34,509 nucleotides of DNA from Desulfurococcales archaeon (GCA_015521205.1 WAOQ01000036.1:1-34509), one strand, 5' to 3'; counted from the stretch's first letter, positions 21,731 to 31,323 are shown. The notes: generated from the letters alone by a model not told the origin. Made by a program: numbers and translations.

Positions 21731-24727
21731 CTAAATTACGTATATTGCTGGTTTCGTTGGTAGAGGCATCTTCTCTTTCATGCCCTCTGGCGGCTGTGTC
21801 GATATTTCGATCTTAAGCCCGGTCTTGTCCTCAATATAATGTTTTAGTTCTTCTACAGTTCCAGCCTCGTCCAACTCTGCCTCTAATACAAAGTCTCTTA
21901 TCATTGGAGGGAGATCAGACGCCACCTGGTAGAGCCGCTTAGCTAGCTTGGGTGCCTCCCTTCCCATCGAATATGTTGTTGCCAATTTTCTAATCAGGTC
22001 CCTCACGGGTCGTCCCTCCCGTATGATATGAATTGCTTCCCTAAGCAGAGGCAACATGTCGGATCTTGCGAATACGAGTACCGCCTTGCCGGTTCCTTTG
22101 CCCGCTACTTTTATTATACTCCTGATATCTTCTGCTACCAGCGTTGCATAAGCCATCTTTATCTCTGCTTCGATGTCGCGTGGAGGTGTTTCTGGCCACT
22201 CGGCGTGAGATACTAGGTCCTCGCCGCCTAGTTTCTCCCATAACTCCTCGGCTAAATAGGGTGTGAAGGGTTGTAGCATTCTTATCCAGGAATCCGCGAC
22301 TTTGTAGAGGACATATTTCCGTGCTTCGTCATCACGGTTTGCCGTTAACCTTGTGTAAAGCGAGAAATCACTGTCAAGCATGTAGAAAACCCTGTTGGCA
22401 GCATCGCGGAGCCTGAAGTTATCTATGGCTTTCGCAGTCTCCTCAATGTGTGTGGATAGCCTAGATAACATCCACCGGTCAAGAAGGTGTAGTGTATTGG
22501 GCTTCCCTGGTTTTACACCGTCCAGTGATGAGATGATGTTATTGAGTTTATTATAGATCTGGGAGAGCTGGGATAGTGTACTTTTGAACAGCTCTACTGT
22601 GAAATTAGCATCTTGCCCCATCTCACTCGCAAGGATGGTGGCTGCACGTGCCCCGTCAGGCCCGTAGACGCGGGCTACCCTTATCAGGGCTAGCACGTTT
22701 CCGAGGCTCTTGCTCATCTTGCTACCTTCAACCATTACAAATCCGTTTACTGCTATTGAACGAGGCCACTTTTCCTCAGGGAACAGTGCAACGTGGTTGA
22801 AGATGAAGAATGTCAGGTGGTTCTGAACTAGATCCTTACCACTATGCCTAGCGTCTAGTGGGTACCAGTAATCGAACTCGGAGCGCATAGCTTCTAGCTC
22901 ATCTCGCGGTATCCCAGTCTTCTCCGATATCTTCTCTGGGTCGCCATTCCCTAGGAAAATGTACTCCCAAAAGTCGACATCTAGCCTGGAGGGGTCTACT
23001 CCGAGTCTCTTGATCCTATAATTGACTGTATAGAATGCCATGTAGATCGTTGAGTCGCTCAGGCTTTCTATTATCCATCCCGGCGCCCAGGGTAGTTCTG
23101 TTCCCAATCCCCGGGTTCTAGCACAGGCTTTCTTAGTGAGCCAGTCAATTGTATAACGGAATTGTGACCTATACTCCTCTGGAAGTATTTTCATGAGTTC
23201 TAGGGCTTTATGGGCTAGTTTCTTCCATTCTTTGTTCCCATAGTCGATAAACCATTGGTCTTCGAGTACCTTTACTACTATCTCGTTTCCACACCTGCAA
23301 TATACGGGTTTGTTGAGTATCTCGTACATCTTGTCGCCGTTGCCGCTAGCTTGTAATAGTTTTTTGATGTTTTCTCTTGCCTGGGCTACGGGTTTACCTG
23401 CTATCCACTCCTTTAGGAACCCAGCGTATAATGTACCCTGGTGTCCGCTGAGGAGTTCGGGATTTACCAGTCTGTCAATGTCTTCCCTCATTACACCATG
23501 ACTGTGTTCGGCAGCATAGATCTCCTTTGTGGCTTCATCGAGTTTTTCTCTCTCCTCTTGACTCTTTATCTGGCGAGACTCAACGGCGTCCTTTGCTGGG
23601 ATTTCACTATAGCCTTCTACTCTTATAAGTGGTATAGGCTCGATTTCTCGTATACCCAGCTTTTGGAGGAGTCCAGAGCGTTTAACGTCTTTTAGGGCCG
23701 CATAGTCGAAAGGTGCGTGTGCTGGCACACTCATAACTATGCCCGTTGCCGTGTTTTCATCGACGAATGATGCAGGGATCACGGGAACCTTATACCCGGT
23801 TATGGGGTTCTCGAGCTCCTTGCCAGCTAGCTCTGCACCTTTGAATTTTTTGAGTACGACGACATGTCGGTTCTGGAATCCGAGTTTGAATGCGGACTTG
23901 GCGCTTATGATCCATTTTTGCCCGTCTACTTCTGCAAGCACGTATTCTGCGTCGGGATTAACCCAAACGTTTGTTACCCCGAAGACCGTTTCCGGTCTCA
24001 GAGTTGCTGCAGGGTAGAGATTGCCCTCATCGTCGCGGAAATGGATGAGTGTAAATTCCCCTATCTCGGGCTCAACATCGCCTTTGGTGTCATGCATCCC
24101 GACAGGTATATGGTGAACAGGGCACCAGCCGACTGGGTGGCTACCCTTTACTAAGTACCCCTTCTTTTTGAGCTTGGTGAACTGCCAAACTATGAACTTG
24201 CTGAACTCTGGGTCGATCGTTGTGAATTCGCGGCGCCAATCTATGCTGTAGCCGGCTATGTCCATGGAATACTTTGCGAGGCTGTGGAAATACCTTGCCA
24301 TTCCTATGGGTGTTGACAGTTGTGGTATAACATCTTCCGGCACGCCATAGCTCCTCATCCTGGAGATTTCTACCTTATCCCCGGATGCTATCTTCTCAGA
24401 CATTACTAGAACAGGTGTGCCCGTGTAGTGGAACCCCATGGGGAATAGGACGTTGTAACCCTTCATCCTCTTGTAGCGGGCGATCACATCTGTTATGGTG
24501 TAGACCCTAAGGTGGCCTAGGTGGAGTGGACCGTTGGGATAGGGGAATGCTGCTGTAGTGAAGAATTTGGGTTTTTCTGGGTCTGGTTTTGGCTCAAATG
24601 CTTTTGCCTCTTTCCATTTCCGACTCCACTTTCTAGAAATATCCCAGAGGAACTCGGCAAACTTGTTTATGGGTTCCACGCGGAGCTCTATCTTGGGTTC
24701 GTCAACAATAGGCGACACCTCTCCCAT
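21731..24727 (-). CDS. leuS: Leucyl-tRNA synthetase (archaeal type)
   Basis: This class Ia synthetase charges tRNA-Leu with leucine in the cytoplasm. Its 998 residues contain the HIGH-type motif in PYPNGPLHLGHLR (HLGH at about 69-72), a long inserted editing domain, the tryptophan-rich HWGIID-like region, the KMSKSLGN loop near residue 667, and the anticodon-binding helical domain. The size and the N-terminal FFTTAAFPYPNG fit the archaeal/eukaryotic form rather than the bacterial one. I start at ATG 24727, not the upstream in-frame TTG at 24745, because the TATA box at 24762-24773 puts the start site near 24741. It stands alone, convergent with the radical-SAM gene and divergent from an acyl-CoA dehydrogenase. 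Confidence 0.95.
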   Translation of the reverse strand: MGEVSPIVDEPKIELRVEPINKFAEFLWDISRKWSRKWKEAKAFEPKPDPEKPKFFTTAAFPYPNGPLHLGHLRVYTITDVIARYKRMKGYNVLFPMGFHYTGTPVLVMSEKIASGDKVEISRMRSYGVPEDVIPQLSTPIGMARYFHSLAKYSMDIAGYSIDWRREFTTIDPEFSKFIVWQFTKLKKKGYLVKGSHPVGWCPVHHIPVGMHDTKGDVEPEIGEFTLIHFRDDEGNLYPAATLRPETVFGVTNVWVNPDAEYVLAEVDGQKWIISAKSAFKLGFQNRHVVVLKKFKGAELAGKELENPITGYKVPVIPASFVDENTATGIVMSVPAHAPFDYAALKDVKRSGLLQKLGIREIEPIPLIRVEGYSEIPAKDAVESRQIKSQEEREKLDEATKEIYAAEHSHGVMREDIDRLVNPELLSGHQGTLYAGFLKEWIAGKPVAQARENIKKLLQASGNGDKMYEILNKPVYCRCGNEIVVKVLEDQWFIDYGNKEWKKLAHKALELMKILPEEYRSQFRYTIDWLTKKACARTRGLGTELPWAPGWIIESLSDSTIYMAFYTVNYRIKRLGVDPSRLDVDFWEYIFLGNGDPEKISEKTGIPRDELEAMRSEFDYWYPLDARHSGKDLVQNHLTFFIFNHVALFPEEKWPRSIAVNGFVMVEGSKMSKSLGNVLALIRVARVYGPDGARAATILASEMGQDANFTVELFKSTLSQLSQIYNKLNNIISSLDGVKPGKPNTLHLLDRWMLSRLSTHIEETAKAIDNFRLRDAANRVFYMLDSDFSLYTRLTANRDDEARKYVLYKVADSWIRMLQPFTPYLAEELWEKLGGEDLVSHAEWPETPPRDIEAEIKMAYATLVAEDIRSIIKVAGKGTGKAVLVFARSDMLPLLREAIHIIREGRPVRDLIRKLATTYSMGREAPKLAKRLYQVASDLPPMIRDFVLEAELDEAGTVEELKHYIEDKTGLKIEISTQPPEGMKEKMPLPTKPAIYVI

Positions 24728-24761
24728 ACCGATCCCGGATTCCAAGCTTCCAAGCGAGAAG

Positions 24762-24773
24762 CACTATATATTG
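24762..24773 (-). promoter_or_regulatory. TATA box for leuS
   Basis: The minus strand reads CCAATATATAGTG, predicting a start site near 24741 and a leader of about 14 nt. Confidence 0.5.
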
Positions 24774-24832
24774 GTTTCCCGTGTCTTGTTATAAGTTTTG
24801 GGGGTCGATGACGTAAACCAGCTATGCCTTAG

Positions 24833-24855
24833 GGCCCCCTTTAATCCAGGGGGCC
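24833..24855. repeat. Perfect 8-bp inverted repeat in the leuS/acyl-CoA dehydrogenase gap
   Basis: GGCCCCCT and AGGGGGCC flank a 7-nt loop (TTAATCC), with a possible extra G-T pair. It lies about 60 nt upstream of the leuS TATA box and 160 nt before the dehydrogenase start, in a 287-nt gap with no gene that I can support. Confidence 0.5.
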
Positions 24856-24975
24856 TGTTGTGGTGATTGGCCTATGCAGAGACCCCCCAACGCTAAACAT
24901 ATTTTTCATCTCTAACAATCATAATTCAGAACAGAAACCTAGGATGCTGGGAGCAACCTGGCTTCTAAATCCAGT

Positions 24976-24998
24976 TTATCCCGAGTGTAATGGGATAA
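24976..24998 (+). promoter_or_regulatory. Leader hairpin ahead of second acyl-CoA dehydrogenase
   Basis: TTATCCC (24976-24982) pairs perfectly with GGGATAA (24992-24998) across a 9-nt loop. The ribosome site GGGTG (25004-25008) begins 5 nt later. Confidence 0.35.
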
Positions 24999-25014
24999 TT
25001 GAAGGGTGTTAGAA

Positions 25015-26190
25015 ATGTCCCTAATAGATGTCTATGAAAACCTGGATCCTGAGTTGCAAGTTATAAGAAGCACCGTACGTGAGTTCGCGCGTTCTAAAGT
25101 GGCTCCCTTAGCGCGTAAGATTGACGAGGAAAACAAGATTCCAGATGAATTATTGCAGGAGATCGGGGAATTGGGGTTCACAGCGCTCAGGGTACCCGAG
25201 GAGTATGGCGGGCCGGGCTTCACCTTACTTCAATCGGTGGTTGCAGTGGAAGAGCTTAGCTGGGCCAGTAGCGCCGTAGGTATACTTGCCACGGTGTCCG
25301 GTGATATGGTTGCCTATCCTATAATGGAGTATGGTAACGAAGAATTAAAAGAGGAATATCTGCCAAGGCTTGCCAAAGGAGAGATAGGGGCATTCGCGCT
25401 CACAGAACCATGCTGTGGAAGCGACGCGGCATCGCTAACCACAAAAGCCGTCCGAGAAGGCGATGAATACATTATAACTGGAAGGAAAACATTTATCACA
25501 AATTCGCCCTATGCAAGCTTCTTCCTTGTCGCTGCAAGAACCGGTAAACCTGAAGACCGGCACCGCGGGATCTCGCTCTTCGTGGTCGATAAGAGTGACT
25601 GTATAGAATTATCAAAACTCGATATGATGGGGTACAGGGGATCCGGTACCTCGGAGATTCTTTTCAACGAATGCCGTGTACCAGCCTACAAGCGCCTCGG
25701 AGAGGAAGGTGAAGGCTTCAAGATAACTATGATGGCACTTAACGAGGGACGAATAGTTACCGCGACCACCGGGCTCGGCATAGCACAAGCCGCCTTCGAC
25801 GACGCGTTATCTTATGCCAAGTCCAGAACCAGCATGGGAGTGCCGATCATCGAACACCAGATGGTAGCCTCATTAATAGCCGAGATGAGCACTCTCCTCG
25901 AAGCCATTAGAGGACTCATATATGGGGCGGCATGGCTAGCGGATCACGGGCACCCAGACTATATCCGTGCAGCTAGCATGGCCAAGTTTGCCGCCGCGAA
26001 ATGGGGGACGGACATAGTGAGAATGGCCCTACAGGTACACGGTGGATTCGGTTTCAGCAAAGAGGCAAGAATCGAGAGGCTCTACCGAGACATAAAGATG
26101 ATAGAGATCGGGGACGGCACCAATGAAATACAGAAACTAGTGATAACAAGGACCTTCCTAGGACGGATAAAACCCTTTAAGAAACATTGA
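25015..26190 (+). CDS. Acyl-CoA dehydrogenase family protein with Asp at the usual catalytic Glu
   Basis: The 391-residue flavoprotein has the standard fold: N-terminal helices (RSTVREFARSKVAPLARKID), the middle domain with LTEPCCGSDAASL, and a C-terminal domain with VHGGFGFSKEARIERLYRD. It should oxidise an acyl-CoA using FAD. At the end, where the first copy (3111-4307) has IYEGTNEIQ, this one has IGDGTNEIQ, so the medium-chain-type catalytic glutamate is replaced by D367. Enzymes using a base elsewhere in the chain exist, so it need not be dead. The start is ATG 25015, preceded by GGGTG; the GTG at 25006 is part of that ribosome site. It is divergent from leuS and followed by the Lhr helicase with a 72-nt gap. 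Confidence 0.88.
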   Translation: MSLIDVYENLDPELQVIRSTVREFARSKVAPLARKIDEENKIPDELLQEIGELGFTALRVPEEYGGPGFTLLQSVVAVEELSWASSAVGILATVSGDMVAYPIMEYGNEELKEEYLPRLAKGEIGAFALTEPCCGSDAASLTTKAVREGDEYIITGRKTFITNSPYASFFLVAARTGKPEDRHRGISLFVVDKSDCIELSKLDMMGYRGSGTSEILFNECRVPAYKRLGEEGEGFKITMMALNEGRIVTATTGLGIAQAAFDDALSYAKSRTSMGVPIIEHQMVASLIAEMSTLLEAIRGLIYGAAWLADHGHPDYIRAASMAKFAAAKWGTDIVRMALQVHGGFGFSKEARIERLYRDIKMIEIGDGTNEIQKLVITRTFLGRIKPFKKH

Positions 26191-26213
26191 CGCCTCAGTT
26201 AAAAGTCTCCGAT

Positions 26214-26249
26214 CCTCCAAACCCCATATTTTGGAGCGGGGTTTGGAGG
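26214..26249 (+). promoter_or_regulatory. Perfect 12-bp inverted repeat containing the helicase ribosome site
   Basis: CCTCCAAACCCC (26214-26225) and GGGGTTTGGAGG (26238-26249) are perfectly complementary with a 12-nt loop. The GGAGG at 26245-26249 is the best ribosome site for the helicase start at 26263, so the folded form would hide it. No T run follows, so it is not a typical terminator for the dehydrogenase. Confidence 0.6.
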
Positions 26250-26262
26250 GCGGATAATAGAG

Positions 26263-28935
26263 TTGCCGGTAAGATGGATTAAACAACTACCAGATGACGA
26301 GGAAGTATACGGGTTACTAAGGCCTTACGTCGCTTCATGGTTTAGGAAGAAATACGGCAATTTCACGTTACCACAACGAGGAACTATCCCTCTCGTAAAA
26401 GAGGGTAAGAACGTCCTGGTTTCCAGCCCCACGGGTAGCGGGAAGACTCTAGCGGTTTTTCTAGGGATTATAGATACGCTCTATGAGATGGCGGAGAGGG
26501 GTGAGCTTGAGGAACAGATCTACGTTGTCTATATTTCCCCGCTCAGAGCTCTCAACAATGACATGCGGAGGAACCTTTTGGAGCCTCTCAAAGAAATAGA
26601 AGATATGGCGGGCGGGGACCTGCCAAGGATCAAGGTGGCGGTTAGGACTAGTGACACGCCCCCCTCCGAGAAACAGAAGATGGCCCGTAAACCACCTCAT
26701 ATCCTTTTGACTACCCCTGAAAGTTTAGCAATAGCTCTTGCAGCACCTAAGTTTAGGGAAAGGCTGAAAACGGTACGCTGGGTGGTTATAGACGAGATAC
26801 ATGAGATTGCCTCGTCTAAACGTGGTAGTGACTTAATGGTTAGTGTTGAGAGACTGGATCGTATGGCCGGGTATAGGTTAACGAGGATCGGTATGAGCGC
26901 GACTATTTCTCCTCTCGAGGAGGTTGCGGCTTTTCTGTCTGGGTACAGGGATGATGGGGCGGTTAGAGATGTTTATGTGGTTGACGCTAGATTCGCGAAG
27001 CCTATAGATATCCGTGTTCTTAGCCCTGTTCGCGATCTCGTACATACGCCGACAGATACTGTTAATGAAAGCATTTACCGGGCGTTGGCCCAGCTAGTTA
27101 GGAGTCATAGGACTACGCTTGTCTTTACAAACACGCGTAGCGCTACTGAGCGTGTTGTATACAAGCTTAGGCGTATCCTGAAAGAGGAGGGAATAGCTGA
27201 CATAGACGAGATTGAAACTCATCATTCCAGCCTGTCTAGGCATATTCGCCTTGATGTGGAGGAGAAGCTTAAACAAGGGAAGCTTAGGGTTGTGGTTAGT
27301 AGTACGAGCCTTGAGCTGGGAATCGATATAGGGTATATTGATATCGTTGTCCTCCTCTCGAGCCCTAAGAGTGTTTCCAGGCTACTCCAAAGAATAGGGA
27401 GAGCAGGGCACCATATACGCCAGGTGAGTAAAGGAAGGATCATCGTGGTCGACAGAGATGATCTCCTCGAATGCACCGTGCTTGCCCAGGCAGCGCGTGA
27501 AAAGAAGATTGACCGTGTAAGAATACCTAAGAATCCCCTTGACGTTCTAGCCCAGCAACTTATAGGTATGAGTATCGAGGATAGATGGCGTGTAGACGAG
27601 GCTTACAGGCTTATAAGAAGGACATATCCTTTCCACAGTCTGCCCTATGAGAGTTTTCTACGTGTGCTGGAATATCTAAGTGGAGCCTATGCCGACGAGG
27701 TTGAACGTTTCAATGTTTACAGGAAGCTATGGTATGACCCCGAGGAAGGGGTCTTTGGGCGTAAACGGGGCTCTAGGATGATCTACTACCAGAATAGTGG
27801 TACCATACCGGATGAAAGCCATGTCAAGGTATTCACCACTGATGGCAGGTATGTGGGTAATCTAGAGGAGGCCTTCGTCCAGATACTTGTTCCCGGGGAT
27901 ATCTTCGTTCTCGGCGGTAGAACATTCGAGTTCATACGGAGCGAAGGCATGAAAGCCTATGTAAAGCCTGCTGAAGGCAGAAGGCCAACCGTTCCCAGCT
28001 GGTTCTCGGAGATGCTGCCATTATCGTATGACTCTGCTTTAGAGGTAGGCAAGTTCCGTCGTTGGGTGTCAAAGCTGGTAGAGAAGGTTGATAGGGAGAA
28101 GGCGATCCAGCTTATCATGAAGAAATATGCTGTCGACCGCAATGCTGCTGAGAGTATTTACGGTTACGTCTGGGAACAGTACATGTACACTGACGGGAAG
28201 GTGCCAGGGAATGATTTAGTGCTTGTAGAGGTTTTCCGCGACGAAGAGATTGGATACAACATAGTTTTCCACACCCTTTATGGTAGAAGAGCAAATAACG
28301 CCTTATCCAGGGCCTACGCGTTTGCATTGGCCGAGGAGCTAGGGGTGCCTGTAAGGGTCACGGTATCCGATAATGGGTTCATGCTAAGTCTTCCAAACGG
28401 CATGGAGTTCCCTCCTGAGAAAATCGTGGCTATGGTTGGTCCGGGGAACATGATCCCACTGCTACGACGGGCTCTCGCACGCACGGAGTTCATGAAGAGA
28501 ATATTCAGACATGTTGCCCAACGCAGCTTCATGATCCTAAAACGATATAAGGGAAGAGAGAAGAGCCCGCATCGGATGCAGGTAAATGCTGAGACTATAC
28601 TAAAGAATATATCTCATCTAGAAGGATTCCCAGTCCTCGAGGAGACTTATAGGGAGATAATGGAAGACAAGATGGATGTACATGCGGCAATAGAAGTTCT
28701 AGAAGGTATCCGAGCTGGACGCATAAACGTCGTATACCATGACAGTGGAGACACGCCAAGCCCCTTCGCCCATCATCTAGCAGTACAGGGTTATAGCGAC
28801 GTCGTCCTAATGGAGGATAGGAGAAGGCTCTTACAGGCACTCCACAGAATGGTGCTTGAAAAGATTTCTTCACGGGCAACAACGCCTGCTAGCGGCGACG
28901 CCGGACACGCCTCCAGCCGCGTAAGCCCAATATAA
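26263..28935 (+). CDS. Lhr-type superfamily 2 DNA/RNA helicase
   Basis: Lhr helicases act in nucleic-acid repair and RNA processing in archaea. The 890 residues show Walker A SPTGSGKT (55-62), YISPLRALNNDMRRNL, LTTPESL, DEIHEIA (177-183), GMSATISPLEEVA, FTNTRSATERV, SSTSLELGIDIGYID, and motif VI QRIGRAGHH. A Lhr-core extension of roughly 400 residues follows. No extra N- or C-terminal nuclease or zinc domain is visible. The start codon is TTG 26263; the ribosome site is 13 nt upstream and lies within an inverted repeat, so translation could be controlled. A TATA-like GGATAAAACC near 26165 would give its own transcript. The 3' end overlaps the convergent radical-SAM gene by 47 bases. Whether it is the aLhr1 or aLhr2 type I cannot say. 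Confidence 0.87.
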   Translation: MPVRWIKQLPDDEEVYGLLRPYVASWFRKKYGNFTLPQRGTIPLVKEGKNVLVSSPTGSGKTLAVFLGIIDTLYEMAERGELEEQIYVVYISPLRALNNDMRRNLLEPLKEIEDMAGGDLPRIKVAVRTSDTPPSEKQKMARKPPHILLTTPESLAIALAAPKFRERLKTVRWVVIDEIHEIASSKRGSDLMVSVERLDRMAGYRLTRIGMSATISPLEEVAAFLSGYRDDGAVRDVYVVDARFAKPIDIRVLSPVRDLVHTPTDTVNESIYRALAQLVRSHRTTLVFTNTRSATERVVYKLRRILKEEGIADIDEIETHHSSLSRHIRLDVEEKLKQGKLRVVVSSTSLELGIDIGYIDIVVLLSSPKSVSRLLQRIGRAGHHIRQVSKGRIIVVDRDDLLECTVLAQAAREKKIDRVRIPKNPLDVLAQQLIGMSIEDRWRVDEAYRLIRRTYPFHSLPYESFLRVLEYLSGAYADEVERFNVYRKLWYDPEEGVFGRKRGSRMIYYQNSGTIPDESHVKVFTTDGRYVGNLEEAFVQILVPGDIFVLGGRTFEFIRSEGMKAYVKPAEGRRPTVPSWFSEMLPLSYDSALEVGKFRRWVSKLVEKVDREKAIQLIMKKYAVDRNAAESIYGYVWEQYMYTDGKVPGNDLVLVEVFRDEEIGYNIVFHTLYGRRANNALSRAYAFALAEELGVPVRVTVSDNGFMLSLPNGMEFPPEKIVAMVGPGNMIPLLRRALARTEFMKRIFRHVAQRSFMILKRYKGREKSPHRMQVNAETILKNISHLEGFPVLEETYREIMEDKMDVHAAIEVLEGIRAGRINVVYHDSGDTPSPFAHHLAVQGYSDVVLMEDRRRLLQALHRMVLEKISSRATTPASGDAGHASSRVSPI

Positions 28936-30220
28936 TACCCTTCCTCACCATATCAACTATTCTCCAGCTCAGAGTCCGCTGTTTAAGCCAATCCCCATAG
29001 AGTTTGCCCTGGCCAAGCAGTTTGTTAAGACCTCTTATAAACCACCGTGGGGGCTCACGGGGCTCCATATTCTCCATCGGTGTTCCGGGAAGTGGGAGGA
29101 AGTAATGGGCATGAATTCTAGCTTTGTACTTCTCTGCTAGTCGTCGACTATGCTCCAGCGTAGCCTTCAGATCATCATCGGTTTCCATTGGAAGCGCGTA
29201 GATGAAATCTATGTCAACACTAAAGCCGTATCTGTTAAGGACTTCTACGGCTTCATAGACGGTTTCTATCGTGTGCCCACGATTTATGGCCTGGAGGATC
29301 CTGTTTGATCCGCTCTGAGCTCCTATGATGATATTTCTATTGGCGACCCATCGTGCTAGACACTTGACTGCATCATGATCAGCCGCGTGTTCTGGGCGAA
29401 TTTCGCTGGGGAATGTCCCATAGAATATTCTGCCTCCATAACTGTCTCTATGGCGCGACAGTCTCTCGAAGAGAGTACATACAGCGTCTAGATTGACCCG
29501 CCGTCCATCGCCCTGGTATGATAATGCGCTGGGACTTATGAATCGGAGATCTCTTCTACCGCTGCTCCAGAAGAGTTTCGCGTAGTAGGAAACGTTTTCT
29601 ATACTCCTATGCTTTAGTATCGCGCCGTGCATGTATGGAACTTCACAATACCGACAACCCCATATGCATCCTCGCGTTATTTCTAGGGGTGAATACACGT
29701 TGTTCCAATATGGGAACGGGGGATAGAGGTCTATCTCAACGCGTGGTTGCCGTCCGGTATAGTGGATGGATTCATCTTGTCTGTAAAGTATTCCTGGCGT
29801 GTTCAAAGGATCTCCTTTATCTAATATTTCACCGATAAACGTGTAAAGCGTCTCCTCGGCCTCACCATGAAATACAAAGTCAAAGCCCAGGCCTAGTGTG
29901 CCTACAGGATCGCCTGTAGCGTGCGCGCCCCCAGCTATGAGTGTAACGTTTCCGTGTTTTCGTAGTAAACCCACCGCTTCCCTTATTTCATTATACCGCT
30001 CTACCAGAACGGTTGTAAGCAAGCTAAACCCAACTATCACATGATAACCCTTGTCAACTAGTCTGATAGCCGAGTTCACTAGATTATCACTACCTTCAAC
30101 CATCCTGACTGGTACGTGAACCCCATTCGTAGCCAACTGATGCTCCAACGCGGCTGCAAGCTGTGTAACACTATATCTATTCTCACGTATCTTCCAGAGT
30201 AATAGCGCTATATTCTTCAC
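28889..30220 (-). CDS. B12-binding-domain radical SAM protein (MJ_1487-like)
   Basis: An N-terminal Rossmann-like domain (about 1-135) has the pattern of cobalamin-binding radical-SAM proteins (VIVGFSLLTT, LIAGGAHATGDP, FVFHGEAEETL). The radical-SAM core follows, with C-IWG-C-RY-C at residues 185-192 in EITRGCIWGCRYC and a later GAQSGSNRILQAINRG. The C-terminal end is very basic (RGWRRVRRRR). The MJ_1487 family is the closest I recognise; the substrate is unknown. The frame opens at GTG 30232, but GTG 30220 is better placed: AGGTG lies 9 nt upstream and a TATA-like box predicts a start site near 30233. Its end overlaps the helicase gene, convergent. It follows the winged-helix gene by 56 nt on the same strand. 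Confidence 0.82.
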   Translation of the reverse strand: MKNIALLLWKIRENRYSVTQLAAALEHQLATNGVHVPVRMVEGSDNLVNSAIRLVDKGYHVIVGFSLLTTVLVERYNEIREAVGLLRKHGNVTLIAGGAHATGDPVGTLGLGFDFVFHGEAEETLYTFIGEILDKGDPLNTPGILYRQDESIHYTGRQPRVEIDLYPPFPYWNNVYSPLEITRGCIWGCRYCEVPYMHGAILKHRSIENVSYYAKLFWSSGRRDLRFISPSALSYQGDGRRVNLDAVCTLFERLSRHRDSYGGRIFYGTFPSEIRPEHAADHDAVKCLARWVANRNIIIGAQSGSNRILQAINRGHTIETVYEAVEVLNRYGFSVDIDFIYALPMETDDDLKATLEHSRRLAEKYKARIHAHYFLPLPGTPMENMEPREPPRWFIRGLNKLLGQGKLYGDWLKQRTLSWRIVDMVRKGIILGLRGWRRVRRRR

Positions 30221-30276
30221 CTGAATAGACACCTACTGCCGCTTATGCATATCCTTTTACTACTTGTACCTTGTTG

Positions 30277-31323
30277 TTAGAGGATGCTGGTTAGAGGTAT
30301 AAGGTATTCTATAGATCTATGTCTATCGGCGAAAAATACCTGCCAGTCCGCGATGAAGCCGCTCCTTTGCAGTTGATCAAAGACTTCCATTGCTCCATGT
30401 ACGTGTTCGTGTGGTACCACCATTCGGATCAAAGCATCTCCCTCGTCCGACACTAGTGTAAACCGCGTGTATGGATGAGTTGACAGTGTCCTGGCTAGCC
30501 CGTGGGCAACGTACGGGTCTGTTGTAACCTCGAAAACCAGGTCCATGCCCTCCTCTGGAGGTATTAGATCTAAGCGGAGTTTAACCCCCCGGATCATGGA
30601 TCTACCTATCACGTGGTTTATGTAATGCCTACGTACACGGCTGTAGGTTATCTGGAAACCCATCTGGTTTAGTGTGGATGTAACATCTCGTAGCGAATAG
30701 AAGGGATCCCTGGACAACACGTCTATTATAGCCAGATCAACCAAGTCTGTCCTCACACGTCTGTACGTAGGCGGGGTGACGCGGCTAGCTACTTTTACGG
30801 CTTCGACGACCCTTTCCCATCTCGGGTTCATGGCTCTTGACGTTAGATCATAGTACTCTCTTAGACTGACCCCTCCACGGTAGGCGGTAGTATATATTCG
30901 TAGCGAGTAATCGGTTCCTAGGTTCTCGAGAGTACGAGTTATAGAGTCAAGTGTCTCTTCAAGCCTCAAGTCGCGTGTTAGGAGTATGTAGAGTGCACCT
31001 TTGGGTAGAAGGCTGATATAATGTTCAACTGGCCAGTCGTCCTGTGGGTGGGGGCCTAGGTCAATGTCGGTTAATATAGATAGGTGACGGGCACCTATGC
31101 CGGCATAGTTTACGTCAATTGTGAAGATGTCATAGTTGCTTCTAAGAACCTTCAATCGACGCCATATCGTTGAGATATGTGTATTGAGCTCCTCAGCTAT
31201 ACTGGTTATTGAGGGGATCCCATCTATGCTCTGTATCGTCTCCAACAACTCTATTAGATGATATGACATCTTTGCAAGCAACACTCTGTCTCTCCCAGTA
31301 TAGATCACTTTTCTCCTGTTCAA
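30277..31323 (-). CDS. Two-winged-helix transcriptional regulator (Lrp/AsnC-like N-terminus)
   Basis: The 348 residues hold an N-terminal helix-turn-helix (about 20-60; ITSIAEELNTHISTIWRRLK) and a second one near residues 195-235 (YSLRDVTSTLNQMGFQITYSRV). Each is followed by an alpha/beta region, suggesting a tandem duplication of a regulator-like unit. I see no ligand motif that I can name. Start TTG 31323 has GGTGGGAGG close ahead; GTG 31308 with CAGGAG upstream is a fair alternative. It lies 111 nt downstream of a radical-SAM gene and 56 nt upstream of another on the same strand, so it may control these. It has no close family name that I can give. Confidence 0.7.
   Translation of the reverse strand: MNRRKVIYTGRDRVLLAKMSYHLIELLETIQSIDGIPSITSIAEELNTHISTIWRRLKVLRSNYDIFTIDVNYAGIGARHLSILTDIDLGPHPQDDWPVEHYISLLPKGALYILLTRDLRLEETLDSITRTLENLGTDYSLRIYTTAYRGGVSLREYYDLTSRAMNPRWERVVEAVKVASRVTPPTYRRVRTDLVDLAIIDVLSRDPFYSLRDVTSTLNQMGFQITYSRVRRHYINHVIGRSMIRGVKLRLDLIPPEEGMDLVFEVTTDPYVAHGLARTLSTHPYTRFTLVSDEGDALIRMVVPHEHVHGAMEVFDQLQRSGFIADWQVFFADRHRSIEYLIPLTSIL

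Noticed and set aside
24728-24745. TTG start six codons upstream for leuS
   Set aside because: It lies upstream of the start site predicted from the TATA box.
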